Assembly (NCBI RefSeq): GCF_902459465.1 | Contig: NC_047068.1 | Span: 13,043,195-13,107,194, forward strand | Source of the DNA: Asterias rubens | Lineage: Eukaryota; Echinodermata; Asteroidea; Forcipulatida; Asteriidae | Length of the DNA stretch: 64,000 nt | Direction: 5' to 3' | Shown: in pieces, positions 33,201 to 46,784 of the stretch | Position numbering within the stretch: the stretch's first letter is position 1 | Layout of the letters: every line of letters starts with the position of its first letter | Notes under the pieces: model-generated | Told to the model about the DNA's origin: nothing | What the model saw: only the letters and a program-made list of their open reading frames with translations | Database searches by the model: none | Position numbers and translations under genes: made by a program

Positions 33201-36200
33201 AAAATTGAAAGTGCACAATTTCAGGCAAAATTCGATAAGTACATTAGGCTATATTTTGTCCACAATTTCAGGCAAAAGGTACACAAGGCTATATATGGTC
33301 CTGTGAACATTTAAGAGCAACAATTGAAAAGTGCACAATTTCAAGCAAAATTCGATAAATACACAAGGCTATAGTCTTGTGCAAAATTTCAGGCAAAAAG
33401 TACACAAGGCTATAGTCTTGTGAACATTTAAGAGCAAAAATTGAAAAAGTACACAGTCTTGTGAACATTTTAGAGCAAAAATTTAAAAGTGCACAAATTC
33501 AGGCAAAATTCGATTAAAACACAAGGCTATAGTCTTGTGAACATTTTAGAGCAAAAATTGAAAAGTGCACAACTTTAGGCAAAATTCGATAAATACACAA
33601 GGCTATAGTCTTGTGCACAATTTCAGGCAAAAAGTACACAAGGCTATAGTCTTGTGCACATTTAGAGCGAAAATTGAAAGTGCACAATTTCAGGCAAAAT
33701 TCGATACATACGCAAGGCTATATATATAGTCTTGTGAACATTTTAGAGCAAAAGTTTAAAAGTGCACAATTTCAGGCAAAATTCGATAAATACACAAGGC
33801 TATAGTCTTGTGAACATTTTAGAGCAAAAATTTAAAAGTGCACAAATTCAGGCAAAATTCGATTAAAACACAAGGCTATAGTCTTGTGAACATTTTAGAG
33901 CAAAAATTGAAAAGTGCACAACTTTAGGCAAAATTCGATAAATACACAAGGCTATAGTCTTGTGCACAATTTCAGGCAAAAAGTACACAAGGCTATAGTC
34001 TTGTGCACATTTAGAGCGAAAATTGAAAGTGCACAATTTCAGGCAAAATTCGATACATACGCAAGGCTATATATATAGTCTTGTGAACATTTTAGAGCAA
34101 AAGTTTAAAAGTGCACAATTTCAGGCAAAATTCGATAAATACACAAGGCTATAGTCTTGTGAACATTTTAGAGCAAAAATTTAAAAGTGCACAAATTCAG
34201 GCAAAATTCGATAAATACACAAGGCTATAGTCTTGTGCACAATTTCAGGCAAAAGTACACGAGGCTATAGTCTTGTGCACATTTAGAGCGAAAATTGAAA
34301 GTGCACAATTTCAGGCAAAATTCGATAAGTACATTAGGCTATATTTTGTCCACAATTTCAGGCAAAAGGTACACAAGGCTATATATGGTCCTGTGAACAT
34401 TTAAGAGCAACAATTGAAAAGTGCACAATTTCAAGCAAAATTCGATAAATACACAAGGCTATAGTCTTGTGCAAAATTTCAGGCAAAAAGTACACAAGGC
34501 TATAGTCTTGTGAACATTTAAGAGCAAAAATTGAAAAAGTACACAGTCTTGTGAACATTTTAGAGCAAAAATTTAAAAGTGCACAAATTCAGGCAAAAGG
34601 TACACAAGGCTTATAGTCCTGTGAACATTTTAGAGTGAAAATTGAAAAGTGCACAATTTCAGGCAATATTCGATAGATACACATGGCTATAGTCTTGTGC
34701 ACAATTTCAGGCAAAAAATACACAAGGTTATAGTCTTGTGCACATTTAGAGCGAAAATTGAAAGTGCACAATTTCAGGCAAAATTCGATAAGTACATTAG
34801 GCTATAGTCTTGTGCACATTTAGAGCGAAAATTGAAAAGTGCACAACTTCAGGCAAAATTCGATAAATACACAAGGCCTAAATTTTTGCTCTAAAATGTT
34901 CACAAGACTATATATAGCCTTGTGTACTTTTTCAATTTTTGCTCTAAAATGTACACAAGACTATAGCCTTGTGTATTTATCGAATTTTGCCTGAATTTGT
35001 GCACTTTTAAATTTTTGCTCTAAAATGTTCACAAGACTATAGCCTTGTGTATTTATCGAACTTTGCCTGAAATTGTGCACTTTTCAATTTTCGCTCTAAA
35101 ATGTTCACAAGACTGTGTACTTTTTCAATTTTTGCTCTTAAATGTTCACAAGACTATAGCCTTGTGTACCTTTTGCCTGAATTTGTGCACTTTTTAAATT
35201 TTTGCTCTAAAATGGTCACAAGACTATAGCCTTGTGTACTTTTTGCCTGAAATTGTGCACAAGACTACAGTCTTGTGTATTTATCGAGTTTTGCCTGAAA
35301 TTCTGCACTTTTCAATTTTTGCTCTAAAATGTGCACAAGACTATAGCCTTGTGTACTTTTTGCCTGAATTTGTGCACTTTTTAAATTTTTGCTTTAAAAT
35401 GTTCACAAGACTATAGCCTTGTGTACTTTTTGCCTGAAATTGTGCACAAGACTACAGTCTTGTGTATTTATCGAATTTTGCCTGAAGTTGTGCACTTTTC
35501 AATTTTTGCTCTAAAATGTTCACAAGACTATAGCCTTGTGTTTTAATCGAATTTTGCCTGATCTTGTGCACAAGACTATAGCCTTGTGTATTATCGAATT
35601 TTGCCTGAAATTGTGCACTTTTCAATTTTTGCTTTAAAATGTGCTATAGCCTTGTGTATTTATCGAATTTTGCCTGAAATTGTGCACTTTTCAATTTTTG
35701 CTCTAAAATGGTCACAAGACTATAGCCTTGTGTATCTTTTGCCTGAACTTGTGCACAAGACTATAGCCTTGTGTATTTATCGAATTTTGCCTGAATTTGT
35801 GCATTTTTCATATTTTGCTCTTAAATGTTCACAAGACTATAGGCTTGTGTACGTTTTGCCTGAAATTGTGCACAAGACTATAGCCATGTGTATTTATCGA
35901 ATTTTGCCTGAAATTGTGCACTTTTCAATTTTTGCTCTAAAATGTGCACAAGACTATAGCCTTGCGTATGTATCGAATTTTGCCTGAAAATGTGCACTTT
36001 CAATTTTCGCTCTAAAAATTACACAAGGCTATAGTCTTGTGAACATTTAAGAGCAAAAATTGAAAAAGTACACAGTCTTGTGAACATTTTAGAGCAAAAA
36101 TTTAAAAGTGCACAAATTCAGGCAAAAGGTACACAAGGCTTATAGTCCTGTGAACATTTTAGAGTGAAAATTGAAAAGTGCACAATTTCAGGCAATATTC

Positions 36201-38693
36201 GATAGATACACATGGCTATAGTCTTGTGCACAATTTCAGGCAAAAAATACACAAGGTTATAGTCTTGTGCACATTTAGAGCGAAAATTGAAAGTGCACAA
36301 TTTCAGGCAAAATTCGATAAGTACATTAGGCTATAGTCTTGTGCACATTTAGAGCGAAAATTGAAAAGTGCACAACTTCAGGCAAAATTCGATAAATACA
36401 CAAGGCCTAAATTTTTGCTCTAAAATGTTCACAAGACTATATATAGCCTTGTGTACTTTTTCAATTTTTGCTCTAAAATGTACACAAGACTATAGCCTTG
36501 TGTATTTATCGAATTTTGCCTGAATTTGTGCACTTTTAAATTTTTGCTCTAAAATGTTCACAAGACTATAGCCTTGTGTATTTATCGAACTTTGCCTGAA
36601 ATTGTGCACTTTTCAATTTTCGCTCTAAAATGTTCACAAGACTGTGTACTTTTTCAATTTTTGCTCTTAAATGTTCACAAGACTATAGCCTTGTGTACCT
36701 TTTGCCTGAATTTGTGCACTTTTTAAATTTTTGCTCTAAAATGTTCACAAGACTATAGCCTTGTGTACTTTTTGCCTGAAATTGTGCACAAGACTACAGT
36801 CTTGTGTATTTATCGAGTTTTGCCTGAAATTCTGCACTTTTCAATTTTTGCTCTAAAATGTGCACAAGACTATAGCCTTGTGTACTTTTTGCCTGAATTT
36901 GTGCACTTTTTAAATTTTTGCTTTAAAATGTTCACAAGACTATAGCCTTGTGTACTTTTTGCCTGAAATTGTGCACAAGACTACAGTCTTGTGTATTTAT
37001 CGAATTTTGCCTGAAGTTGTGCACTTTTCAATTTTTGCTCTAAAATGTTCACAAGACTATAGCCTTGTGTTTTAATCGAATTTTGCCTGATCTTGTGCAC
37101 AAGACTATAGCCTTGTGTATTATCGAATTTTGCCTGAAATTGTGCACTTTTCAATTTTTGCTTTAAAATGTGCTATAGCCTTGTGTATTTATCGAATTTT
37201 GCCTGAAATTGTGCACTTTTCAATTTTTGCTCTAAAATGGTCACAAGACTATAGCCTTGTGTATCTTTTGCCTGAACTTGTGCACAAGACTATAGCCTTG
37301 TGTATTTATCGAATTTTGCCTGAATTTGTGCATTTTTCATATTTTGCTCTTAAATGTTCACAAGACTATAGGCTTGTGTACGTTTTGCCTGAAATTGTGC
37401 ACAAGACTATAGCCATGTGTATTTATCGAATTTTGCCTGAAAATGTGCACTTTCAATTTTCGCTCTAAAATGTTCACAAGACTATAGCCTTGTGTACTTT
37501 TTGCCTGAATTTGTGCACTTTTCAATTTTTGCTCTAAATTGTGCACAAGACTATAGCCTTGTGTATTTATCGAACTTTGCCTGAAATTGTGCACTTTTCA
37601 ATTTTCGCTCTAAAATGTTCACAAGACTGTGTACTTTTCAATTTTTGCTCTTAAATGTTCACAAGACTATAGCCTTGTGAACCTTTTGCCTGAATTTGTG
37701 CACAAGACTATAGCCTTGTGTATTTATCGAATTTTGCCTGAATTTGTGCACTTTTCAATTTTTGCTCTAAAATGTTCACAAGACTATAGCCTTGTGTACT
37801 TTTTGCCTGAAATTGTGCACAAGACTACAGTCTTGTGTATTTATCGAGTTTTGCCTGAAATTGTGCACTTTTCAATTTTGCTCTAAAATGTTCACAAGAC
37901 TATAGCCTTGTGTACCTTTTGCCTGAATTTGTGCACTTTTCAATTTTTGCTCTTAAATGTTCACAAGACTATATATAGCCTTGTGTACTTTTTCAATGTT
38001 TGCTCTAAAATGTTCACAAGACTATAGCCTTGTGTACTTTTTGACTGAAATTGTGCACAAGACTATAGCCTTGTGTATTTATCGAATTTTGCCTGAATTT
38101 GTGCACTTTTCAATTTTTGCTCTTAAATGTTCACAAGACTATAGCCTTGTCTACTTATCGAATTTTGCCTGAAATTGTGCACTTTTCAATTTTTGCTCTA
38201 AAATGTTCACAAGACTATAACCTTGTGTATTTTTGGCCTGAAATTGTGCACAAGACTATAGCCATGTGTATCTATCGAATATTGCCTGAAATTGTGCACT
38301 TTTCAATTGTTGCTCTAAAATGTTCACAAGACTATAGCCTTGTGTACCTTTTGCCTGAAATTGTGGACAAAATATAGCCTAATGTACTTATCGAATTTTG
38401 CCTGAATTTGTGCACTTTTCAATTGTTGCTCTTAAATGTGCACAAGACTATAGCCTTGTTTTTTTATCGAATTTTGCCTGAACTTATGCACAAACTATAG
38501 CCTTGTGTACTTTTTGCCTGAAATTGTACACAAGGGTCTTATCGAATTTGGCGAAATACACAAGGCTATTGTCTTGTGCACATTTTAGAGCAAAAATTTA
38601 AAAGTGCCTTATGGTCTTGTCGAATTTAGGCTGAAATTGTGCACTTTTAAATTTTCGCTCTAAAATGTGCACAAGACTATAGCCTAGTTGTAG
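27247..38693. repeat. 11.4-kb satellite core with near-palindromic units
   Basis: Three modules recur: the near-palindrome CACAAGGCTATAGTCTTGTG, an AACATTTTAGAGCAAAAATT module and a GCACAATTTCAGGCAAAATT..CGATAAAT module. A full unit is about 76 bp; shorter mixed units with GGCAAAAAGTACA also occur. Orientation is forward from 27247 to about 34878, reversed to about 36017, forward to about 36408, then reversed to the end. Larger duplications are superimposed: 29680-30051 repeats at 30628-30999 (offset 948), and 34480-35905 repeats at 36009-37434 (offset 1529). Open frames of 60-140 codons exist because the unit lacks stops in one frame; I see no sign that they are genes. Confidence 0.97.
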
Positions 38694-39782
38694 AGGTGCA
38701 AAGGGTTAAACAGACCATAAAGGGTTATTTTGGAACTAAAGCTTTGAACCATTTGATTATTTTAATCTTATGGACCTTTATCATGCTGTATCCTTCTTGG
38801 TCATGTTCATTTTATCGGATAACAATAATGAATACCAATAATCATTTTGCAAAGAGGAACCAGACTATTTTGTTCTTCGAGCCTCGGTTTGGTTACATTG
38901 ATATCGATGAGAACAATTCAAGATGGCTGCACCATGATAAAGGTATATTTAAATGTAAATATCTACAATAAAACTAAGATATAAACATTTCATTTCAAAG
39001 CGTGGTTGTGTTTTTGAGATATCGCAGAAAATAAGGAGAGAATTACGTCCACACAGGAAGAATACTCCCAGTTAAAAAAAAAAAAACATAAGAAGCGTTA
39101 CGCGGTAACGGTTCTCAGATTCAAATTTGATGGGAAAAACATCTTTTAACATAACCACATTACTCCGAAGTGAAATGTTTCTCAAAAAGTGTTATACAAC
39201 CAAACGCTGATAAAGGGTACTAACCAATGAATTTTTATTGCCATTCGTTTTAAGAGTGATTACCAAACGTATACATCGACTTTAAATAATAATTTTTATA
39301 CATAACACTTTTTCAAAACATTTATTATACTTATTTCAAAGGACAACGCGCGCATTTTGAACTAAGATATCTGCCATGGGGCAATTAATCAACACATTAA
39401 TGTGTGTAATACAAAACATGTTTAAACGCTAGATAGACAAAATGCCCGTTTTCTAAACAAAAACTGACATTAATTTTGTGGGCGGTGTGTGGGGTGTGCT
39501 AAGGTTTGGCGAGTGAAGATGTTATTTAAGTTGATAAAAACAGGATTGACAACCAAATTTCCATTTGTTGCATGTTGCTTGTTACTGGTAGCCAGCAGTT
39601 GTTTGTTTATCCTGAAAAATCGCGTAGAAATTTGGTTGGTTATCCTGTCGTTATCAAGGAAGAAATTTCATGCTAAGCAAATATTTGTGCTAAGCAACTC
39701 TATGAAATTGAACCCGGGGTTTGATTGGTACTTTAGGTAATTACTAAATGTTGTTATAACAAAAGTTAACAAAAAGGTAAGC

Positions 39783-40117
39783 TTTAAAGGCCCTGGACAC
39801 TTGGTAATTACTCCAAATAATTGTGAGAATACTTGGTAACGAGCATGCAATGGAGGACTTAAACATTGTGAGTAACGGCACCCTCTGAAGTAACGTAGTT
39901 TTTGAGCATTAAAAGACCTCAGACCTGAAGACTTAATATTTGTTATGCATCTTAAAGTACACACGTTTGTGCAACATGGATTATTTCATTATTGGCCTGC
40001 AACTTTGATGACCAATTGAGTAAAAATTATCGCAGACTTTTTTAAGCATAATGTTGGGAAAAACAAGCAAAAATACTGATCTTTGAGAGTTACCAAATGT
40101 GTCCAGTGTCTTTAAAG
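39783..40117. repeat. MITE family A, copy 7 (right arm)
   Basis: Mirror of the copy at 25848-26183: TTAAAGGCCCTGGACACTTG to CAAATGTGTCCAGTGTCTTTAA. Confidence 0.88.
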
Positions 40118-40969
40118 ACTATTGAGTAAACATAAAACTATCTAGACGATCCCTCCTGGAGTGGACTTGTGTACAAGTTCCTCGTTGTTGAGTACATGGC
40201 TAAACTTGAGCAAGTCCTTCGTCATCGGGTGGTTGCCGAGTGTCTGGAGTACAAAACAGGTCAGCCCATCAAATCCTTCCTCTCATCAGTGTTAGCCTCG
40301 ACATCAAAGAGACTGCAGGAGAAAGAAAAAAACCCGTTATCACTTAAAGTTTGAACCGACTGTTTGTTTCAATGCCGTAGATTTGTAGATATATAACAGC
40401 AACAAAAACCTGAAAATTTAATTTCAAAAGATAGTAGCGTTTTCAGATATTGCCGAAAATCTGGAGCGGTTATGTCCACGCAGGAATACTAATTTGCAAT
40501 TGTGATACACAAACCGAAAAAAAACACGTTTCTGTTGGTAATGCTTCTTAGATTCAATTTTTGCAGTACTGCATTATTTCAAAGTGAAAAGTTTACCAAA
40601 ATGCAGTATACTATATCCAAAAGCTGTTGTGTTTCTTACCAAGTGTTTTTTTTTATAACCAAATGTATACCATCCCATAAGTTACAAGGAATAATCTTAG
40701 TAAACTGTCATCGTGGTGCAGAAATTTTTTTTTTATTAACCATCGTAACCAAACTGAAGCTGGAAGGGGAAATAGTCTGATCCCTTTTTTGATAAATTGA
40801 GAATTAACACTATGTGTCGTTGTGGATACAGGGAATCTGACAATCTTAACTCCAATCAGTTTATCACTAAAGGGGCATTTTGGGCACAGGGGCACGTGCT
40901 TGCAGTTGATGCATCAGTGAACAATCAAAAACCTGTACTCAATTAACAATTTAAGCCATCATTTGGAGG

Positions 40970-41160
40970 ATCGTGGAACAAACTCTAATAATTCAAAGAC
41001 AAAATAAAAAAGCTTTGACACAATGTAATAGCTTTTGAATCTCTTAAACTAATGTCTAAATCCAATTAGTTCGAGCGAGTCAAAAGCTATTACATATAAG
41101 TGTCGATGCTTGTTTAATTTGGATTTCCAAAACAACAATTATCAGAGTTTGTTCCACGAT
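40970..41160. repeat. MITE with TCGTGGAACAAACTCT ends, right arm
   Basis: Mirror of 24962-25150. Confidence 0.85.
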
Positions 41161-41344
41161 AACATCCTCTAAACGGTAGAGAAATTGTTCTTTGAGTATG
41201 TAGAATATTTATACGCATAACTTACATGCCTCGATACAAGTACGGTCTCATTCTTTGCTGGTAGATCATCTCGGATGGAGACTTCAGTCAAGACTACTTC
41301 ATCAACTTCAGAAGAAACATAATCTAGAAGAAAAAATGTACAGA

Positions 41345-41465
41345 AAGGTTAACAGTTATTGTGATGGTCGAGCGTTTAAGTGCATGACTCAAAGATGATA
41401 AATTAATGAGACGGGTTGGATTCAAATCCCAGGCATGACCCTTCATCAGGAGTAAATGTGTGCCA
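41345..41465 (+). repeat. tRNA-derived SINE head, right arm
   Basis: GTGATGGTCGAGCGTTTAAG and GGTTGGATTCAAATCCCAGG in plus orientation; mirror of 24655-24775. Confidence 0.6.
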
Positions 41466-41642
41466 GAGCAGAGATGGTTCGTGTGATTGGTTTAGCTTGG
41501 TGTGCTGCATATAGCTAAGTAAGGTTGAAAAAGTACCCAGTAGTATATTTAGATCGGTTTGTGAAGAATAGTCATCTTTTCTGGAATTGCACCATCATAA
41601 CTGGGTCTAATATAATAGCCATTTTTATACTAATGTACTTGG

Positions 41643-41828
41643 GATCAAATCAGGGTCAGAAAACGGTGCTGAAAATAGTGCTTAACAATTTTATGCTTAG
41701 GCAGACGACTGGTCAAAATATGTACACATGGAGTGGTCGTTTGGCTTGTAACATTATTCTGGTAAGCACAATTTTGTTGTGCTTAGCTACTTTTTTGTGC
41801 TTAAGCAGCTGTATGAAATCGGGCCCGG
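41643..41828. repeat. GGGCCC MITE in the right arm
   Basis: Mirror of 24282-24476, ending AGCTGTATGAAATCGGGCCC. It contributes most of the 156-aa open frame at 41525-41995, which is therefore not a gene. Confidence 0.7.
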
Positions 41829-42421
41829 ATCAATCTGAAATTAGCCTTGTCACATTGATGAACTTTTTTACCAAACTATCATCAGTACCCCAGGGCTGCG
41901 ACAAATACATCTGCTTTAGACAGAACAGGGACACAGAAGAAAACAAATTACAGGGGTACATTTTAGCGGTCGTAACCAATAACTGTTTCGGTTGAGTTTG
42001 TGAGTAGTAGATCACCGACCATTGACCGAAACATTTATTGGATCTCTTGTGCGAGATACCAAATACTTATACCCGATACTGGAACTTTGTCTGCAAACAC
42101 TTGAACTCACTGACATCTGCTCACTCGCCAGGGACATCCAACTTAGTCCTGCTTGAAGAAGTTGTCAGTTCACATTAACTAGCTCATCATCTTCAGAGGG
42201 AACACAATCTGCATACTTGGAAGAAAAGTTCTAAACAAAGGTTATTATTTGTGATAACATCAAGTCAAACTTGGATGTATTATTAGACTACCTTAACACC
42301 CTATACCTGTCACCTAGCAACCCATGAGTTCCAGTGTACCGTCGCTAGCATCTACTGTAGAACAGACTGTGGAAAACAAAAACAAGTAAAAAGTTATTGT
42401 GGGGAAATTGTTCATAGGGGC

Positions 42422-43312
42422 TGCTGGGAAAAAACGATTGTTAATGCTGGAAAAAAATATTGTTGCTGGGGAAAAAACGATTGTTAATATTGCTGGGGAA
42501 AAAAACGATTGTTAATATTGCCGGGGAAAAAAACCGATTGTTAATATTGCTGGGGAAAAAAACGATTGTTAATATTGCTGGGGAAAAAACGATTGTTAAT
42601 ATTGCTGGGGAAAAAACGATTGTTAATATCGCTGTGGGAAAAACGATTGTTAATATCGCTGTGGGAAAAACGATTGTTAATATTGCTGTTGGAAAAACGA
42701 TTGTTAATATTGCTGGGGAAAAAACGATTGTTAATATTGCTGGGGGAAAAAACGATTGTTAATATTGCTTGAGAAAAAACGATTGTTAATATTGCTTGAG
42801 AAAAAACGATTGTTAATATTGCTGGGGAAAAAACCGATTGTTAACATAGCTGGGGAGAAAAAACGATTGTTAACATAGCTGGGGAAAAAACGATTGTTAA
42901 TATTGCTGGGGAAAAACGATTGTTAATATTGCTGGGGAAAAAACGATTGTTAATATTGCTGGGAAAAACGATTGTTAATATTGCTGGGGAAAAAACGATT
43001 GTTAATATTGCTGGGGGAAAAACGATTGTTAATATTGCTGGGGAAAAAAACGATTGTTAATATTGCTGGGGAAAAAAACGATTGTTAATATTGCTGGGGA
43101 AAAAAACGATTGTTAATATTGCTGGGGAAAAAAACGATTGTTAATATTGCTGGGGAAAAAAACGATTGTTAATATTGCTGGGGGAAAAAACGATTGTTAA
43201 TATTGCTGGGGGAAAAAACGATTGTTAATATTGCTGGGGGAAAAACGATTGTTAATATTGCTGGGGAAAAAACGATTGTTAATAATTGCTGGGGAAAAAA
43301 CGATTGTTAATC
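42422..43312 (-). repeat. 28-bp minisatellite, right arm
   Basis: About 32 copies of the reverse-complement unit (AAACGATTGTTAATATTGCT plus GGGGAAAA). Order and number of variant units differ from the left arm, so the arrays have changed independently. Confidence 0.97.
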
Positions 43313-45889
43313 TACCTAGGCCAAGACTACCATTACTCTAGGCCAAGACTATCTTACCACTCATACAAACCTAATATCACTGTTTCTCATGGCTGACCTC
43401 TCTGCTTTCTCAAGATGAAGACAACTTGCTCCCCCCCCCCTCTGTCTTTCTCTTCTTCTTTGTCCTCTTCTTCTTGTGTCTTTCTGTGTCTTTCGCAGCG
43501 CGAACAATTTGACTTATTTTTGGAAAGTAATTCGCAATTAAAATAATTTAGAGGGCTTGCTTTTGTTTGTACCATACCTACATTCATCTTTGATGTAATG
43601 CTCATTTTAGGAGTGTAAATATTAATTTAGCTGCATTGTCTAAATTATGTATTTAATACTCCTAAATCAAAACATTCACTATCAAAGGAATGTTGATCGG
43701 ACGGGGAAATTTTGATTGCAGCTTATCTCAGATTACTTTCAGAAAAGCAAAGAGTAGTGTTGATTTTGTTTTCCTACAAAAGAGCGAGAGTTACAGCTAG
43801 ATGCTAAGATTTTGTTTTGTATAATACCATATTAATTGTTTGCAATTTCAAGGACTTGCTTTCATTTATGCTCAGTTAAAAATCAGCTGCATTCAAAATT
43901 GATTCAATGCTGATCTTAGGAAGATGTAAATATTAATTTAGCATATCTAAATTAAGTATTTAATACTCCAATATCAAACATTTTATTATCAAAGTAATGA
44001 ATGCAGATTTGACAGGAATAAGTTAGTTGTTTGAAATAACCCTAAAAAAAAAAGGTCTAGCCTTTAATTACAATGCCCATTGGCACAGTAAAAAAGGCCA
44101 TAATTTTTTTATGGTGTAATTTTGTTTCAATTTTCAGGGAAAGTGTATTAAATCAAAACATACTTTATGGTTTGCTTATTTACAATTTAATATTTTCAAA
44201 TGGATTTTACCTCAAGTAGCGTGTTAGTTGTTTAGTGGTATTTGGTACTTAAAGTTATGCTTGAAATATAATATCATGACAATTGTGACTAAATAATAAT
44301 CAAACCATATTATTTTATATTAGTTTATTAACCCTATCAAGTTTATCTCTTATATGGATTACATCAAGTGACCATTTATTAAATTGTAGTGGTTTGCCCT
44401 ATATGACACTGAACGTTATGACAATTATAACTAAATATGACAACTGACGACTTGAAGTTTCAGCACCAATGGAAAGTTCCAGAAAGATTGATAGTCTTCT
44501 AACTAAAAAGCATCATTGGCTTCGACCAATATGCAAATCAAGAAAAAGCCCAGAGACCGAGTGACTTCACCTTAAAAACTTTTCGTTTAGGACAACATCA
44601 ACAAGTTTCTGGAACATCTTGTAGTGGGCATGGGAGTTACAGCAGGGGTGGGACTCTGCAAGAGAACGGGTTAGATCTTCGCTACCTTTCGCAGTCTTCA
44701 CTCTTGTTTCTCTGTCTTGTCTCCTTTGACAAACTTGCAATATCCGACCTCCTTTTATTTTTTGTGTGAAAATGCTTATATTTTTTGTTTTTCTTCTTGA
44801 TAGGTCAAACTTTAACGCAGTGCGCATTTTTGGACTTAACTGCCATCTAAGTAATGCCCTAATTAATTAACCTGATGGTATTTCTATAATACTCTATATC
44901 TGATGAGGTTTCTTTAATATTCTACCTGATGAGGTTTCTTTAATTTCTTTAACTTGATAAAGGTTTCTCCATTGTTCTATCTGGGGAAGTGTCTTTAATA
45001 TTCTACTGATGAGGTTTCTTTAATTCTTTACTGATGAGGTTTCTGCTCCATCTGATGAGGTTTCTTTAATATTCTAGGTTTCCTCAAAGTTCCATCTGAA
45101 GAGGTTTTTTTAATTTTCTATCTGATATTGGTTTCTTCAATGCTCTCTAGTGAGGTTTCTGAGGTTTCTTCAATGTTCTATTTGATGAGGTTTCTTTAAT
45201 ATTCTATTTAGTGAGGTTAAGGTAAGGTATATTCTACCTGATGAGGTTTTTATTGTTCTAGTTCTACATGACGAGGTTTGTTTAATGTTCCATCTGATGA
45301 GGTCTGGTCAAGAGATTTCGTGAGGAAATGCAGTCAAAGTTTCATTAAGGAAGTGAATTCGCACTAGCTTCCGCTTCCTTAAAAGATGGAGGTCGGATAA
45401 AGCAATTTGCCCCTACCTTGATCCTTTGGCGACTCTTCGTCAGGATCCATAGACAAACAGCACACACACAGCTTCCACACAATCCATAGACATTCAGCTA
45501 ACTCTGGTTACAGTTTTTAAATACATTCAGCTAACTCTGGTTACCGTTTTTAATGTTTGATAGTCAGCAGTGAGTTCGCCTCACTAAGCAGTGCCTTCAA
45601 TGCAGTTGCTTCAATGGCTCTTGATTCTTGGCTGATTCCTGCAGAAACCTGTATAGTAAAACAATTGTTGGAAGACTTTGTTAAGAAAATGGATACAAGT
45701 CAGTTTAGTAATCGAACGAAGTTTACCCACATTGTTCGTTGATCTAAACTACTGCATCAGTTGTTCTAATGCGGTCAGCCCCTGTTCATGGGCCCAGTTG
45801 TATATAGTGCTGCTTCAGCACACAAAAATAGAAAGAAGGTAAGTGCAACATACTTATGTTTGCCCAAAGAACTTGAACAATTTGGCAGG

Positions 45890-46105
45890 GTGTACTTTAG
45901 GCAATTACTCCACCAGTTAACGTCCACAAAAAACATACTTGGTAAAAACAAAAACAATGGAGAGCTGATGTTGATACTATAAAACATTGTTAGAAACTAC
46001 CTTTGAAGTAATCCATGTGCGTTTCGGAGAAAGAGGTTATTTTTACCCCAAAATTTAATCTGAGAAATTCTTCAGGCATATCGTTGAAGATTTAAAATTA
46101 GTGTG
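45890..46105. repeat. Degenerate half of a family A MITE (right arm only)
   Basis: GGCAATTACTC, ACTTGGTAA, CAATGGAGAGCTGATG, ACTATAAAACATTGTTAGAA and CTTTGAAGTAA follow the family A order, but with insertions and no right end. Confidence 0.5.
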
Positions 46106-46152
46106 TCAATAATTCCTCCCTGGTGCAATATTGAAACAGCCAAATTTCGTGG

Positions 46153-46345
46153 AGATTTTGTTTTGTCAATTAAATCCAGTCACATATTGTGTAGAAAATG
46201 TCACCTCTTATAAACAAACCGAGGGAAATTGTGCATGTTCAAACTGGTCCAAACTGGTTTGGAAATGCACAATTTCTCTCGGTTTATTTTTAAGAGGTGA
46301 ACATTTCTGCACATGTGACTGGATTTAATTGACAAAACAAAATCT
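46153..46345. repeat. Hairpin MITE found only in the right arm
   Basis: ATTTTGTTTTGTCAATTAAA..TCCAGTCACAT pairs with ATGTGACTGGATTTAATTGACAAAACAAAAT; a second inner pair, ACCTCTTATAAACAAACCGA / TCGGTTTATTTTTAAGAGGT, lies inside. It is missing from the left arm. Confidence 0.85.
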
Positions 46346-46784
46346 TGTCAAAAATTGTGACAAATTTACCTGCAAAGTTCATACCAAGCGACGTCCACAT
46401 CCAAGTGCCTCCATGCCGCATTATTAAAAATGGTCAGATGCATTGCTCACACATTCAGTGCTTTGAAAATTGTAACAAATTTATTGCAAAGTTCATTAAA
46501 AAAAAGCGACGTCCGAATCCCACAACCTCCCGTCCGCAGTCCAGTTGTAGAAACGGCAATGCTGTGCTCATTGCAGTGCCTTGAAACGATGCAGAAAACT
46601 CCTCACTGGCACAACAAAGGGCCATGTTCACGTGGCTTTTTTAGTGCTCTATAAAAAACATTGCGGAAAAACTCGTTATCTACACAATAGAAAAGGAATC
46701 TTTAGAAATTTGGATGATCACCTTTACAATTTGCTCTTCTAGCAGTTAGGTATGGTTACCACCATTTACACAATGAGCTGGCTT

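Larger units (their letters stand above)
40142..45450 (-). pseudogene. Decayed exon set in the right arm
   Basis: Mirror of the left-arm set: 45417-45450 (MDPDEESPKDQ), 44571-44655 (SHPCCNSHAHYKMFQ), 41226-41323 (YVSSEVDEVV) and 40142-40312 (LFDVEANTDERKDLMG, same frame break). The small segments near 42340 and 42190 are also present. Differences from the left arm are mild: one extra Asp codon in VPSEDDELVNVN (a 3-base indel), a silent Leu change in GTLELMGC and Asp to Glu in LNNDELV. This suggests the segments were under coding constraint, or that the arms are young. Confidence 0.3.

Noticed and set aside
27687-38377. Many open frames of 60-137 codons reading IALCIYRILPEIVHFSIFAL-like repeats
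   Set aside because: They are the satellite monomer read in its one stop-free frame. They begin and end at random monomers and switch strand with the satellite.
41525-41995. 156-159-codon frames present in both arms (also 24113-24592)
   Set aside because: Their middle is a GGGCCC MITE. Conservation between arms is explained by the inverted duplication, not by selection.
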